Positions 1 through 10,189 of a stretch of DNA of 23,056 bases are shown piece by piece. The DNA is taken from positions 38,771,856-38,794,911 of the forward strand of contig NC_091565.1 of assembly GCF_042767895.1 (NCBI RefSeq), read 5' to 3'. This DNA comes from Penaeus vannamei. Its lineage: Eukaryota; Arthropoda; Malacostraca; Decapoda; Penaeidae. Position 1 is the first letter of the stretch, and each line of letters opens with the position of its first letter. Position numbers and translations under genes: made by a program. The notes beneath the pieces were generated by a model. The model worked only from the letters and a program-made list of their open reading frames with translations. It did no database searches and had not been told where the DNA came from.

Positions 1-174
1 TAATCAATCAAGGTGATTATTTACGTTAATTGCTACAATAGCTGTCCCACATTTTCCAATTCATGTGGGCCGGTATGATGGTTTGGCGAATATTATATGT
101 ATTATTTGAGGTAATTTAAACACGCGGGATGAATTGTCAAAACTAAATACCCATTTTTTTGGTTTTATTCCACC

Positions 175-176
<2 letters not shown>
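1..176. other. AT-rich unique sequence
   Basis: Mixed-composition AT-rich DNA with no open frame of useful length. The only local structure is a 7-bp inverted repeat, CCCACAT at 46-52 and ATGTGGG at 63-69, around a 10-nt loop. No gene or known repeat recognised. Confidence 0.6.

Positions 177-214
<38 letters not shown>
177..214 (-). repeat. Poly-T tract (38 bp)
   Basis: An uninterrupted run of 38 T. Read on the minus strand it is a poly-A tract of the kind left at the 3' end of a retroposed element. I cannot identify an element body or target-site duplication beside it. It could equally be a slippage-grown homopolymer. The strand given is that of the A-run. Confidence 0.85.
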
Positions 215-215
<1 letters not shown>

Positions 216-354
216 GCGGGTGATCGGTGATAAATGATCATGTTATTTATTGACGAGTTATGATGTGGTGACCACGTGATGAACAAGTGTTACTCTCACG
301 CATGTGTAATGAACGTGTGTTATTCTCTTTTACGCATGTGTTCTTTGTTTCTTT
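215..354. other. Unique sequence with E-box and short duplication
   Basis: Unique DNA. A canonical E-box CACGTG lies at 273-278. ACGCATGTGT occurs at 298-307 and again at 332-341, each preceded by a related GTGTTAYTCTC string, so the stretch holds a diverged duplication of about 34 bp. No gene is visible and a regulatory role is unproven. Confidence 0.45.
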
Positions 355-603
355 TTCTTGTTATTAACATTATCATTGTTATTATTATAATTATCAACAT
401 AATCATCAGTATCATCATCACCATTATCATTATAATCATCCTCATCATCCTTATCACCATTATCATCATTATCACTATTATCGTCATTATCATTATTTTT
501 TCATACTATTATCAATAATAATATTATTATTATTATTATTATCATTATTATCATTATTATTATTATCATTATTATTATTATTACCAATATCATCACCATG
601 ATG
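355..603. repeat. (ATT/ATC)n trinucleotide microsatellite
   Basis: Imperfect trinucleotide array of ATT and ATC units, purest around 519-590. Translations of it are runs of Ile on one strand and Asn/Asp on the other. The overlapping open frames at 276-518 (+) and 493-774 (-) are therefore repeat artefacts. Confidence 0.93.
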
Positions 604-1089
604 AATATGATTACATTTATCTGCTACAAATACTATTATATATTTTTTTTTATTACTGTTCCTGCTTTTCAGACTGATAAATCTAATCAAATCATTAATA
701 TCCCTGTTAGAATTTTTCATTCTTAGAAAAACGCCATAACAAAAGGTATTTAAAAAAGAGATTAACATCATCACTAATTAATAAAGATTATGAACGTGAT
801 ATTCAATATAATAAAGATAATAGATTTCTTATGAAAACTTATGAATATTTTTTTTCTCTTTTCTTTTTTTGTCCTATTATTTAATTTTATACGTCTAAGA
901 GTTCTTATATAACTTAACTAACTGCTGTTATGGCGCTAATAGACATGATAACAATTGTGTTGTTAAGGATAAGTGATTAATCAAATGTCTTATTCCTTCT
1001 GATTAAATTACGGGAATCACCGACATCATAAACTAACCTGACCTGATTCTGAACAACCCTAATATAATATTCATAGGAAATCACTTGTA
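604..1089. other. AT-rich unique sequence, no gene seen
   Basis: About 490 bp of AT-rich, mostly non-repetitive DNA with short T-runs near 640-650 and 849-870. Stops are frequent in all frames. No transposon end, RNA gene or promoter can be supported. Confidence 0.55.
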
Positions 1090-1570
1090 CTAGCCCCCCC
1101 ACCCACCCCCCACCTCCCTGCCTCCCCCATACGATCCTTTCCCTTCCTTCACTTTTCCTCCTGCCCCCCCCCCCTATGGCCCCCTCCCTCTCTTTCCTTT
1201 ATCTTCCACCCATACTCCTCCTGACCTTCCATATTTCCTTCCCCCCCCTCCCCCTACCTCTCCTTCTCCCTCCTTCCCTGCCTCTCCCTCTACACTCTCT
1301 ATCCGTTCTCCTCCGCCCTGCCTCTCCCTCCCCACTCTCTGTCCCTTCCCCTCCCCCTCTACCTCTCCCTCCCCCTCCCTCTCCCTCTTCCCTCCCTCTC
1401 CACCTTTCCCTACCCCACACCCACCATTTCCCTCCCTCCCTCCCTCCCCCTTCCCCCCACCCACCCTCGCCCTTCCTCCCCCTTCCTCCCACCCACCCTC
1501 TTCCTTCATCCTCCCTCCATCCCACCCCCTTCCCCCCACCCACCCTCTCCCTTCCCCCCATCCATCATTA
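1090..1570. repeat. C-rich polypyrimidine tract (CCCTCC-like)
   Basis: The plus strand is almost entirely C and T, with degenerate CCCTCC, CCCACC and CTTCC units. Purines are mostly isolated A in CCCACCC and CAT contexts. The open frames on both strands here (for example 1176-1571 plus and 1174-1629 minus) have Pro/Leu/Ser or Gly/Arg/Glu composition only, so they are not genes. Mirror symmetry makes triplex (H-DNA) formation possible. Confidence 0.9.
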
Positions 1571-1689
1571 GCTGTTGTTCTGCGTATACGCCAATCCCCA
1601 TATCTCTGCCTTTCATCACACTTCATCATATTCCGTCGCGTGTGGTGCTTCTAGGTCCCGGCAGGCCCTCCAGTCTTCCCTCAGGGTGA
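1571..1689. other. Short mixed-composition island
   Basis: A 119-bp non-repetitive island between two polypyrimidine tracts. No domain or RNA structure is recognisable, and its open frames run out of it into simple repeat. Confidence 0.5.
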
Positions 1690-2333
1690 TGGGTAACTCC
1701 CTCCCTCCCTCCTCCCTTCTCATTTACTTCCATCTTCCTTTCCCTCCGCGGAGATTGAGACGATAAAGATCTCTCACTTCTTCTTCTTCTCTTCGTGACT
1801 CCCTCTTTCCCTCCGTCCTTTCTTTCCCCTTCCCTCCTTCCTCTATCCCTCTTCCTTCCGTCCTCCCCCTTTCCAACTTCCTCTCTCCCTCTTCCCTGTT
1901 CCATGCGTCCTTCCTTTCCCTCCTTCCCCCATCCCTCTTCCCTGCGTCCTTCCTTCTCTCTTCCCTCCTTCGTTTCTCCCTCTTCCCTGCTTCCTCTATC
2001 CCTCTTCCTTCTGTCCTTCCTTGTCTCTTCCCTCCTTCCTCCCTCCCCCTTTCTTCCTTCGTCCTTCCCTCTTCCCCCCTTCCTCCCTACTCCTTCATTA
2101 CTTCCTTTCTCTCCCTTCCCTCCCTCTTCCCTCCGTCCTCCCTCCCCTTTCCCTCCTTCTTTCCAGCTGCACGTTTCCTCCCCACGCACCTTTATTCGCT
2201 TTATCCTTCTTCCTTCTCCCCCCCTCTTCCTCTTCTTCCTCCTCCATTCTCACACTTCCTCCTCCTCCTATCTTCTTCCCCTAATCTTCCCCCCTCGTTC
2301 TCCTTTCCCCAACCTCTCCTCCTTCCCTTCCCC
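1690..2333. repeat. Polypyrimidine tract (CCCTTCCT-like)
   Basis: C/T-only sequence over most of 640 bp, built of degenerate CCCTCCTTC, CTTCCCT and TCCTCC units. A short mixed stretch at 1746-1797 includes GCGGAGATTGAGACGATAAAG. Long open frames on both strands (1795-2439 plus, 1626-2189 minus) are low-complexity translations and are rejected as genes. Confidence 0.9.
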
Positions 2334-2610
2334 CACCTATCCTCCCCATCTGTCCCCCACCCATACATCCCCACCAACCCCAACCTCACATCCCATTCCC
2401 TTCCCCCACACCTCAGTCCCCTTCCCCCCTTCCCCCTAAGACCCCAAACCCCCTCCCCCTCTCCCAAAGACCCCATTCCTCCACCCCTCCCCCTAAAGAC
2501 ACCATTCCCTTTCCCCCTACACCCCAACCCCCTCCTCCTACTCCCCAATCCCCACCCCCCACTCCATCACCCCCCTCCCATTTCCCCCCTCCCCAACCCA
2601 CCCGGCAGCA
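2334..2610. repeat. C-rich tract with CCCCA units
   Basis: The pyrimidine tract changes composition here to C-runs separated by A, AA or T (CCCCAACCC, CCCCCA, CCTCC). The complementary strand carries many G3-G6 runs and is G-quadruplex-prone. No gene. Confidence 0.85.
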
Positions 2611-2840
2611 CCCCCCGTGGCGGTGGCGCGTTTAAAAAACACTCAAATCTTTTACCTGCTTGTAGTGCAGGCTATTAATGAAGGTCCCGGCACAGGTAAA
2701 CTGGACCGGGCTTGGGGGCTCTGTTGCAAGGGGTAGATCGTGCAATGAGGGGTTATGTTGCAACGGCTTCAAGGGGTAGATCGTGCAAAGGAATCCCCGT
2801 ATAATGTGGCAGGTGCATTTGCTGAAAGTATGGAGGAGGG
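2611..2840. other. Unique island containing a 43-bp tandem duplication
   Basis: Balanced-composition sequence between simple repeats. A minus-strand open frame (2632-2916) crosses it but begins in the GGAT microsatellite and matches no family I recognise. The clearest structure is the duplicated segment at 2727-2788. Confidence 0.5.
2727..2788. repeat. Two-copy repeat, 43-bp spacing
   Basis: The 19-base string CAAGGGGTAGATCGTGCAA occurs exactly at 2727-2745 and 2770-2788. GTTGCAA also precedes or sits inside each period, at 2723-2729 and at 2757-2763 as GTTGCAAC. This is a small tandem duplication in otherwise unique DNA. Function unknown. Confidence 0.9.
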
Positions 2841-3025
2841 GGGGAGGGTGTGGGGGGTGGAGAGAATTTTGGATGGATGGATGGATGGATGGAGAGATGG
2901 AGAGATCGTAATACAAAGAGATGGATAGATGGGTGGATTCATAGAATTGGTATAGATCGACAGATGGGTAGATAGATAGGGGGGAATAGATGGATAATTT
3001 CGATCGATGGATAAATAAGGAAATA
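2841..3025. repeat. (GGAT)n / GATA-like tetranucleotide tract
   Basis: Starts G-rich, then has perfect GGAT repeats at 2871-2893. It continues as degenerate GGAT, GATA and GATC units (AGATGGATAGATGGG and similar) to about 3018. Confidence 0.88.
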
Positions 3026-3180
3026 TTTATTTAACTACATTTGAAGTCTTATATAAATATTTGTTTTGTTGTATGCGGATGTGTTTATCTGCGTGTGTGC
3101 GTGTGTTTATTTGTTTATTCATCCATTTATGCATCTATTTATGAATGTGTGTGTATGTGTTTGTGTATATATATATACAT

Positions 3181-3237
<57 letters not shown>

Positions 3238-3350
3238 TTAATATATAGATGTGTGTGCGCGTGTGTGAATGTGTGTGTGTGTGTGTATAAACGTCCACAA
3301 CCACACACACAAATACATACATATGCATACACACACAACTCATAAACCCA
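3026..3350. repeat. Compound GT / AT / AC / GT / AC dinucleotide block
   Basis: Plus-strand GT-rich DNA (about 3080-3165) leads into a short (TA)n at 3166-3178, then a pure (AC)n of about 23 units at 3187-3232. A (GT)n-rich stretch follows at 3249-3287 and a CA-rich stretch to about 3340. Complementary (GT) and (AC) runs lie close together in inverted orientation, so hairpins or cruciforms are possible. Open frames here read His/Thr or Cys/Val and are artefacts. Confidence 0.93.
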
Positions 3351-3546
3351 CACGAATCACCCCCGACCTAGGCCTAGCGAACGGATGGCCTCTCGACTTT
3401 CTCCGAACGTACAAAGTGGCCACCCCGCGAGAAACATTCTGCGTGTAAACCGGTAAGCCTAATTCGCCCATTAACGAAGCATGACATTATAGGCCTCCTC
3501 AGCCCCCGTGGTCGAGAGCTGTTCGTAAGGGCTCGTTTTGGGCGCG
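3351..3546. other. Unique GC-balanced island
   Basis: About 195 bp of complex sequence of higher GC than its surroundings, with CCTAGG and GGCCTCC motifs. No ORF of note, no tRNA-like cloverleaf and no splice-bounded exon that I can support. It ends where the TGTCCGGACA minisatellite begins. Confidence 0.5.
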
Positions 3547-3770
3547 TGTCCGGACATGGGGGCTTCGGTATTAAGGGGTGGGGTGGGGGAGGGTGAGGGG
3601 TGTCCGGACATGGGTCGGTGGGGGGTGAGGGGGGGGTGAGGGGTGTCCGGACATGGGCCTTCGGTATTTAGGGGGTCTGGGGGTGGAGGGGGGTGAGGGG
3701 TGTCCGGACATGGGTCGGTGGTGGGGTGAGGGGTGGTGGGGTGGGGGGAGTGGGGTGGGGGTTACGTTGC
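3547..3770 (+). repeat. TGTCCGGACATGGG minisatellite with G-runs
   Basis: The 14-mer TGTCCGGACATGGG occurs exactly four times, at 3547-3560, 3601-3614, 3644-3657 and 3701-3714, with spacings of 54, 43 and 57 bp. TGTCCGGACA is itself a perfect 10-bp palindrome. Each copy is followed by G-run spacers, for example 3575-3600 with runs of 3-5 G separated by one or two bases, which fits a G-quadruplex motif. Copies 1 and 3 share a following CTTCGGTATT segment; copies 2 and 4 share TCGGTGG. This gives an alternating two-type (A-B-A-B) structure. Confidence 0.92.
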
Positions 3771-4085
3771 ATGCAGGTTGTAGGCTTGGCACTGTGGATG
3801 TGGGTTATACACAAGTGGATACGTGTATGGAGATGCGTTGTATGTGTGTGTTTTGGTGTGGGTCTATGTGGAGGTATGTGTGTGTGTGTGTGTGTTGGTG
3901 TGTGTGTGTACTTGCGTGTGTTAGTGTGTGTGTGCGTGTGTGTGTGTGCGTGTGTGTGTGAGTGTGTGTTTGTGTGTATTTGCGTGTGTTAGTGTATGTG
4001 TGTGTACTTGCGTGTGTTAGTGTGTTTGTGTCTGTGTATGCGTGTGTTCGTATGTGTATGTGTGTGTATACGTACATATATACGT
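3771..4085. repeat. (GT)n-rich tract with an embedded 20-bp repeat
   Basis: The 5' part (to about 3838) is transitional; from 3839 the plus strand is GT-rich with scattered A and C. A longer unit, GTAYTTGCGTGTGTTAGTGT, occurs at 3908-3927, 3976-3995 and 4004-4023. The array is thus partly a minisatellite. Open frames are Cys/Val translations of GT. Confidence 0.9.
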
Positions 4086-4264
4086 GTGCTCAGATTCATA
4101 TCACTCATCGATATCTCAGACTTCCCTCTCTCCAAAATCCCGACTTCCTAACACTTAATCCTGACACTTCCATCTCACAATTTCTTGGTCCACGCTAACA
4201 CCCTCCTTCCCTTCCCTACGTATTCATCATTTTAAGATTTTTGCAAATTTCCTATCGACACACG
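4086..4264. other. Unique flank of the 29-bp array
   Basis: About 180 bp of non-repetitive sequence leading into the array. No gene recognised. The array begins at the first TCATAG (4265), and the CACACG just before it does not match a full unit. Confidence 0.5.
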
Positions 4265-7085
4265 TCATAGAAAACGGACGCTGGTCTCGCAATTCATAGA
4301 AAACGGACGCTGGTCTCACAATTCATAGAAAACGGACGCTGGTCTCACAATTCATAGAAAACGGACGCTGGTCTCACAAGTCATAGAAAAAGGACGATGA
4401 TCTCACAATTCATAGAAAACGGACGCTGGTCTCACAATTCATAGAAAGCGGACGCTGATCTCACAATTCATAGAAAACGGACGCTGGTCTCACAATTCAT
4501 AGAAAACGGACGATGATCTCACAATTCATAGAAAACGGACGCTTCTATCTCACAATTCATAGAAAACGGACGCTGATCTCACAATTCGTAGAAAACGGAC
4601 GCTGGTCTCGCAATTCATAGAAAACGGACGCTGATCTCACAATTCATAGAAAACGGACGCTGATCTCACAATTCATAGAAAACGGACGCTGATCTCACAA
4701 TTCATAGAAAACGGACGCTGGTCTCGCAATTCATAGAAAACGGACGCTGATCTCACAAGTCATAGAAAACGGACGCTGATCTCACAAGTCATAGAAAACG
4801 GACGCTGATATCTCACAATTCATAGAAAAGGAACACTGATCTCACAATTCATAGAAAACGGACGCTGATCTCACAAGTCATAGAAAACGGACGATGATCT
4901 CACAATTCATAGAAAACGGACGATGATCTCGCAATTCATAGAAAACGGACGATGATCTCACAATTCATAGAAAACGGACGATGATCTCACAATTCATAGA
5001 AAACGGACGATGATCTCGCAATTCATAGAAAACGGACGATGATCTCGCAATTCATAGAAAACGGACGATGATCTCACAATTCATAGAAAACGGACGATGA
5101 TCTCACAATTCATAGAAAACGGACGATGATCTCGCAATTCATAGAAAACGGACGATGATCTCACAATTCATAGAAAACGGACGATGATCTCGCAATTCAT
5201 AGAAAACGGACGATGATCTCACAATTCATAGAAAACGGACGCTTATCTCACAATTCATAGAAAACGAACTCTGATCTTACAATTCATAGAAAACGAACAC
5301 TGATCTCACAATTCATAGAAAACGGACGATGATCTCACAATTCATAGAAAACGGACGCCGGTCTCACAAGTCGTAGAAAACGGACGATGATCTCACAATT
5401 CATAGAAAACGGACGATGATCTCACAATTCATAGAAAACGGACGCTGATCTCACAATTCATAGAAAACGGACGATGATCTCACAATTCATAGAAAACGGA
5501 CGCTGATCTCACAATTCATAGAAAACGGACGCTGATCTCACAATTCATAGAAAACGGACGCTGATCTCACAATTCATAGAAAACGGACGCTGGTCTCATA
5601 ATTCATAGAAAACGGACGCTGGTCTCACAATTCATAGAAAACGGATGATCTCGCAATTCATAGAAAACGGACGATGATCTCACAAGTCATAGAAAACGGA
5701 CGCTGATCTCACAATTCATAGAAAACGAACACTGATCTCACAATTCATAGAAAACGGACGATGATCTCACAATTCATAGAAAACGGACACTGATCTCACA
5801 ATTCATAGAAAACGGACGCTGATCTCACAAGTCATAGAAAACGGACGCTGATCTCACAATTCATAGAAAACGGACGCTGGTCTCACAATTCATAGAAAAC
5901 GGACACTGATCTCACAATTCATAGAAAACGGACGCTGATCTCACAATTCATAGAAAACGGACGCTGGTCTCATAATTCATAGAAAACGGACGCTGGTCTC
6001 ACAATTCATAGAAAACGGATGATCTCGCAATTCATAGAAAACGGACGATGATCTCACAATTCATAGAAAACGAACACTGATCTCACAATTCATAGAAAAC
6101 GGACGCTGATCTCACAATTCATAGAAAACGAACACTGATCTCACAATTCATAGAAAACGGACGATGATCTCACAATTCATAGAAAACGGACACTGATCTC
6201 ACAATTCATAGAAAACGGACGCTGATCTCACAATTCATAGAAAACGAACACTGATCTCACAATTCATAGAAAACGGACGATGATCTCACAATTCATAGAA
6301 AACGGACACTGATCTCACAATTCATAGAAAACGGACGCTGATCTCACAAGTCATAGAAAACGAACACTTATCTCACAATTCATAGAAAACGGACGCTGAT
6401 CTCACAATTCATAGAAAACAGACGCTGATCTCACAATTCATAGAAAACGGACGTTTATATCTCACAATTCATAGAAAACGGACGCTGATATCTCACAAGT
6501 CATAGAAAACGGACGATGATCTCACAATTCATAGAAAACGGACGCTGATCTCACAATTCATAGAAAACGGACGCTGATATCTCACAATTCAAAGAAAACG
6601 GACGCTGATATCTCACAATTCATAGAAAACGGACGCTGATCTCACAATTCATAGAAAACGGACACTGATCTCACAATTCATAGAAAACGGACGCTGATAT
6701 CTCACAATTCATAGAAAACGGACGCTGATATCTCACAAGTCATAGAAAACGGACGCTGATCTGACAATGCATAGAAAACGAACACTGATCTCACAATTCA
6801 TAGAAAACGAACATTGACCTCACAATTCATAAAAAAACGGACGCTGATCTCACAATTCATAGAAAACGGACACTGATCTCACAATTCATAGAAAACGGAC
6901 GCTGATATCTCACAATTCATAGAAAACGGACGCTGATATCTCACAATTCATAGAAAACGAACACTGATCTCACAATTCATAGAAAACGAACACTGATTTC
7001 ACAATTCATAGAAAACGAACACATCTCACAACCCATAGAAAACGGACGCTGATATCTCACAAGTCATAGAAAACGGACGCTGATC
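4265..7085 (+). repeat. 29-bp tandem array, about 97 copies
   Basis: Head-to-tail repeats of a 29-bp unit with core TCATAGAAAACGGACG followed by a CTGATCTCACAAT-type tail; successive TCATAG starts at 4265, 4294 and 4323 fix the period. About 97 units fill 2.82 kb. Length variants are 31 bp (tail GATATCTC, clustered at about 6450-7085) and 26 bp (CGGATGATCTC, near 5641 and 6015). Sequence variants are CTGGTCTC, CGATGATCTC and CGAACACTG, and they cluster in domains. Because 29 is not a multiple of three and the unit carries stops, no long frame crosses it and it is not coding. The high identity points to recent amplification or homogenisation. Confidence 0.97.
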
Positions 7086-7282
7086 CCTCCTTCCGTTCTA
7101 TTCCTAAGACAGTGGCAATCCTTAAGTGGCGATCCTAAGACTACAAGTGGAATCTGAGATGCCCTACGGAGATATTTCTGGCAAAATGACGTTTACTGCA
7201 CACGAGGAATTTTGGGGGCAAATATCTGTCTAAATTGCAACCTGCTGCAAAGAATCGTTATTCATGCCGTTGCATACTAATA
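7086..7282. other. Unique spacer between satellite and dispersed repeat
   Basis: About 200 bp of complex sequence with a short internal echo: AATCCTTAAGTGGC is followed by GATCCTAAGACTACAAGTGG. No gene or RNA recognised. Confidence 0.5.
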
Positions 7283-7293
7283 CATTCGAAGGG

Positions 7294-7333
<40 letters not shown>

Positions 7334-7456
7334 ATCTCGTTATTTATTCGTTTATTTGATGCGTTATGTTTTATTTATCATTTGAACATTCATTACATCC
7401 CTAGTTATTGATATGGTTATAGTTGTTTATTGTGATTTGCATTTCTTTTATTCTCT
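7283..7456. repeat. Dispersed repeat, copy 1
   Basis: Closely similar to 10190-10344 in the same orientation. Shared strings include CTCGTTATTTATTCGTTTA, CATCCCTAGTTATTGATATG and TTGTGATTTGCATTT, with scattered substitutions and small indels between them. An internal poly-T lies at 7299-7329 (31 T), against 10 T in the other copy. The homology starts before the poly-T (TCGAA, GGG, GGA), so the T-run is internal rather than a terminal tail. Both copies run into a microsatellite at the right. Probably a transposable-element fragment, family unknown. Confidence 0.85.
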
Positions 7457-7459
7457 ACT

Positions 7460-7468
<9 letters not shown>

Positions 7469-7519
<51 letters not shown>
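7469..7519. repeat. (AT)n microsatellite
   Basis: Pure AT alternation from 7469 to 7514, about 23 units, then GTATAT. Adjoins copy 1 of the dispersed repeat after a short ACTAACAACAAC linker. Confidence 0.95.
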
Positions 7520-7840
<321 letters not shown>

Positions 7841-9994
7841 TCCCTCTTCTCCTTCAATAACCCAAAACTCCAACATACAGCAACCACAACAGCCCTCCAT
7901 CAGCACTAATACTACTACCTTACCACCACCACCACTACCACCACCCTACCACATTGCCACCCCCAACTACCAACCAACACCTTACCACCACCACCACCTC
8001 TACCACCAATTAACTTACCACCCACCACCTTACTTCATCTACCCTACCACCGCCACCACTACCACCACCAACACCCCCAAACCACCAACCACCCTACCAC
8101 CACCCTACCAATGACCACCCACCACCCTACCACCACCCTACCACCACCCTACCCCAACCACCCTACCACCACCCTACCACCTTACCACCACCCTTACTAG
8201 CACCACTACCACCTAAAGCCGGACCCTACCACCACCACCCTAACACCACTCACCACCACCCTACCACCCACCACCCTACCAACCACCACTCTACCACCCA
8301 CCACCCTACCACCACACCACCACCAATCTCTACCACTTCACCAATTACCCTACCACCCACCACCCACCACCTACCACCACCCTACCACCACCCACCACCA
8401 CTTCCACCACCACCACCATCAACCACCAACCACCACTACCACTCCACCACCCTACCAACCACCACCTTACCACCACCACCTTACCACCACCCACCACCCA
8501 ACCACCACCTTTACCACCACCACCACCCAAACACCACCTACCACCTTACCACTTCCACCACCATCAACCACCAACCACCACCTACTTTCACCTTACCATC
8601 AATTCTACCACCCCCAACCACCACCTTACCACCACCACCCTAACACCACGAACACCCTACCTCCACCCTACCATCCACCACCCTACCACCACCCACCACC
8701 CTACCACCAACCACCCACCACCTTACCACCACCTCCCTACCACCACTACCACCCACCTACCACCACCACCCTACCACCACCAATTCCAACGCGCCACCCA
8801 CTACCACCTTACCGCTACCCTAACACCACCACCGCGCACCCTACCACCTCCGCATACACCACCCTACCAAATCCACCACCTCTACCACCACCAATCTACT
8901 TACCCCTACCACCACCGTACCACCACCCTACCACCACCACCACCCTACCACCCACCACCCACCACCCTACCACCACCCTACCACCACCCTACCACCACTT
9001 CCACCACCACCACCATCAACCACCAACCACCACTACCACCCACCACCAACGCGCAACCACCAATTCTACCTTCCTCCACCACCTTATCAACCACTTCACC
9101 CTACCACCACCCTACCACCCCCAACTACCAACCACCACCTTACCACCACCACCAAACACCACCTAACACCCTACCACCACTTCCACCACCATCAACCACC
9201 AACCACCACTACCACCTTACCACTACCCTACCACCCCCAACCACCACCTTACCACCACCACCCTAACACCATGAACACCCTACCTCCACCCTACCATCCA
9301 CCACCTCTACCACCACCCACCACCCTACCACCAACCACCCACCACCTACCACCACCACCCTACCACCACTACCACCCACCAACCACCACCACCTACCACC
9401 ACCACCCCAACGCGCCACCCACCACCACCTTACCACCCTAACACCACCACCAATTAATCTACCACCACCCTACCACCCCCTCACCACCCTACCAACCAAC
9501 ACCTTACCACCACCCTACCACCACAACCGCCACCCTAACACCAATCTCTACCACCACCCACCAATTCTACCACCCACCACCCTATCACCCTACCACCACA
9601 ACGCGCCACCACCAATTCTACCTTCCCACCACCTTATCAACCACCACACCCTACCACCACCTCTACCACCCCCAACTACCAACCACCACCTTAACATCAC
9701 TACCCTACCACCACCACCCTACCAACCACCAACCCTACCACCCACCACCCAACCACCACCACCCACCACTCACCACCACCCTACCACTCTTATACACCAC
9801 CCTACCACCCTCTACTGCACCTGCACCACCAGCCACCACTCCTACCAACACCCTCAACCACCCTACCACCCTACCACCCACCACCCTACCACCACCCTAC
9901 CACCACCAATACCACCACCCACCACCCACCACTCACCACCACCCTACCACCCACCACCCTACCACCACCACCACCCTACCACCACCCCAACCAA
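7841..9994. repeat. (ACC)n-type array, about 2.1 kb, with higher-order copies
   Basis: The first ~40 bp are a mixed linker. The rest is dominated by CCACCA, CCCTACCA and CCTTACCA units and is nearly free of G on the plus strand. Rare G-bearing motifs (AACGCGCCACC) and AATTC motifs recur at set places. Longer blocks are duplicated: about 8550-8830 resembles 9178-9440 at an offset near 620 bp, and 9047-9090 resembles 9599-9640 at an offset near 550 bp. Open frames (for example 8345-8530 minus, Gly/Val/Trp) are repeat translations. Confidence 0.93.
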
Positions 9995-10189
9995 ACCCCA
10001 AGCCACTGGTCGCAGCTCCCAGTGGTCAGTACTCTCAGCTCCAGAACGTAACCTTGAACTAAACGCGAACCTTGCTTACACACCTGTTTAACTGCATAAT
10101 GGTGAATATTTCTGCAGTCCTTCTATTGGTCGGTGGGTGCCTTGGGGGATTCCTCTCCCGTGCTTACTGATGGGAGGATTTATGAGATT
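9995..10189. other. Unique island with small hairpin
   Basis: Complex sequence between the ACC array and copy 2 of the dispersed repeat. CCACTGG (10003-10009) and CCAGTGG (10019-10025) form a 7-bp inverted repeat. The open frame at 10133-10426 runs from here into the dispersed repeat and is not supported as a gene. Confidence 0.5.

Noticed and set aside
4265..7085. CRISPR array (29-bp repeats)
   Set aside because: Units abut directly with no unique spacers, and the genome is eukaryotic in character. The same applies to the 26-bp array at 18057-21455.
4201..7094. CCCTCCTTCC at 4201-4210 and 7085-7094 as a target-site duplication around the 29-bp array
   Set aside because: The left copy is 55 bp away from the array edge, and C/T-only decamers are very common in this window.
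7413..7464. Shared peptide of the two dispersed repeats (MV.V.YCDLH.F.S) as a conserved protein
   Set aside because: Follows simply from nucleotide similarity; the frame is short, copy 1 has a stop just upstream and it runs into microsatellite.
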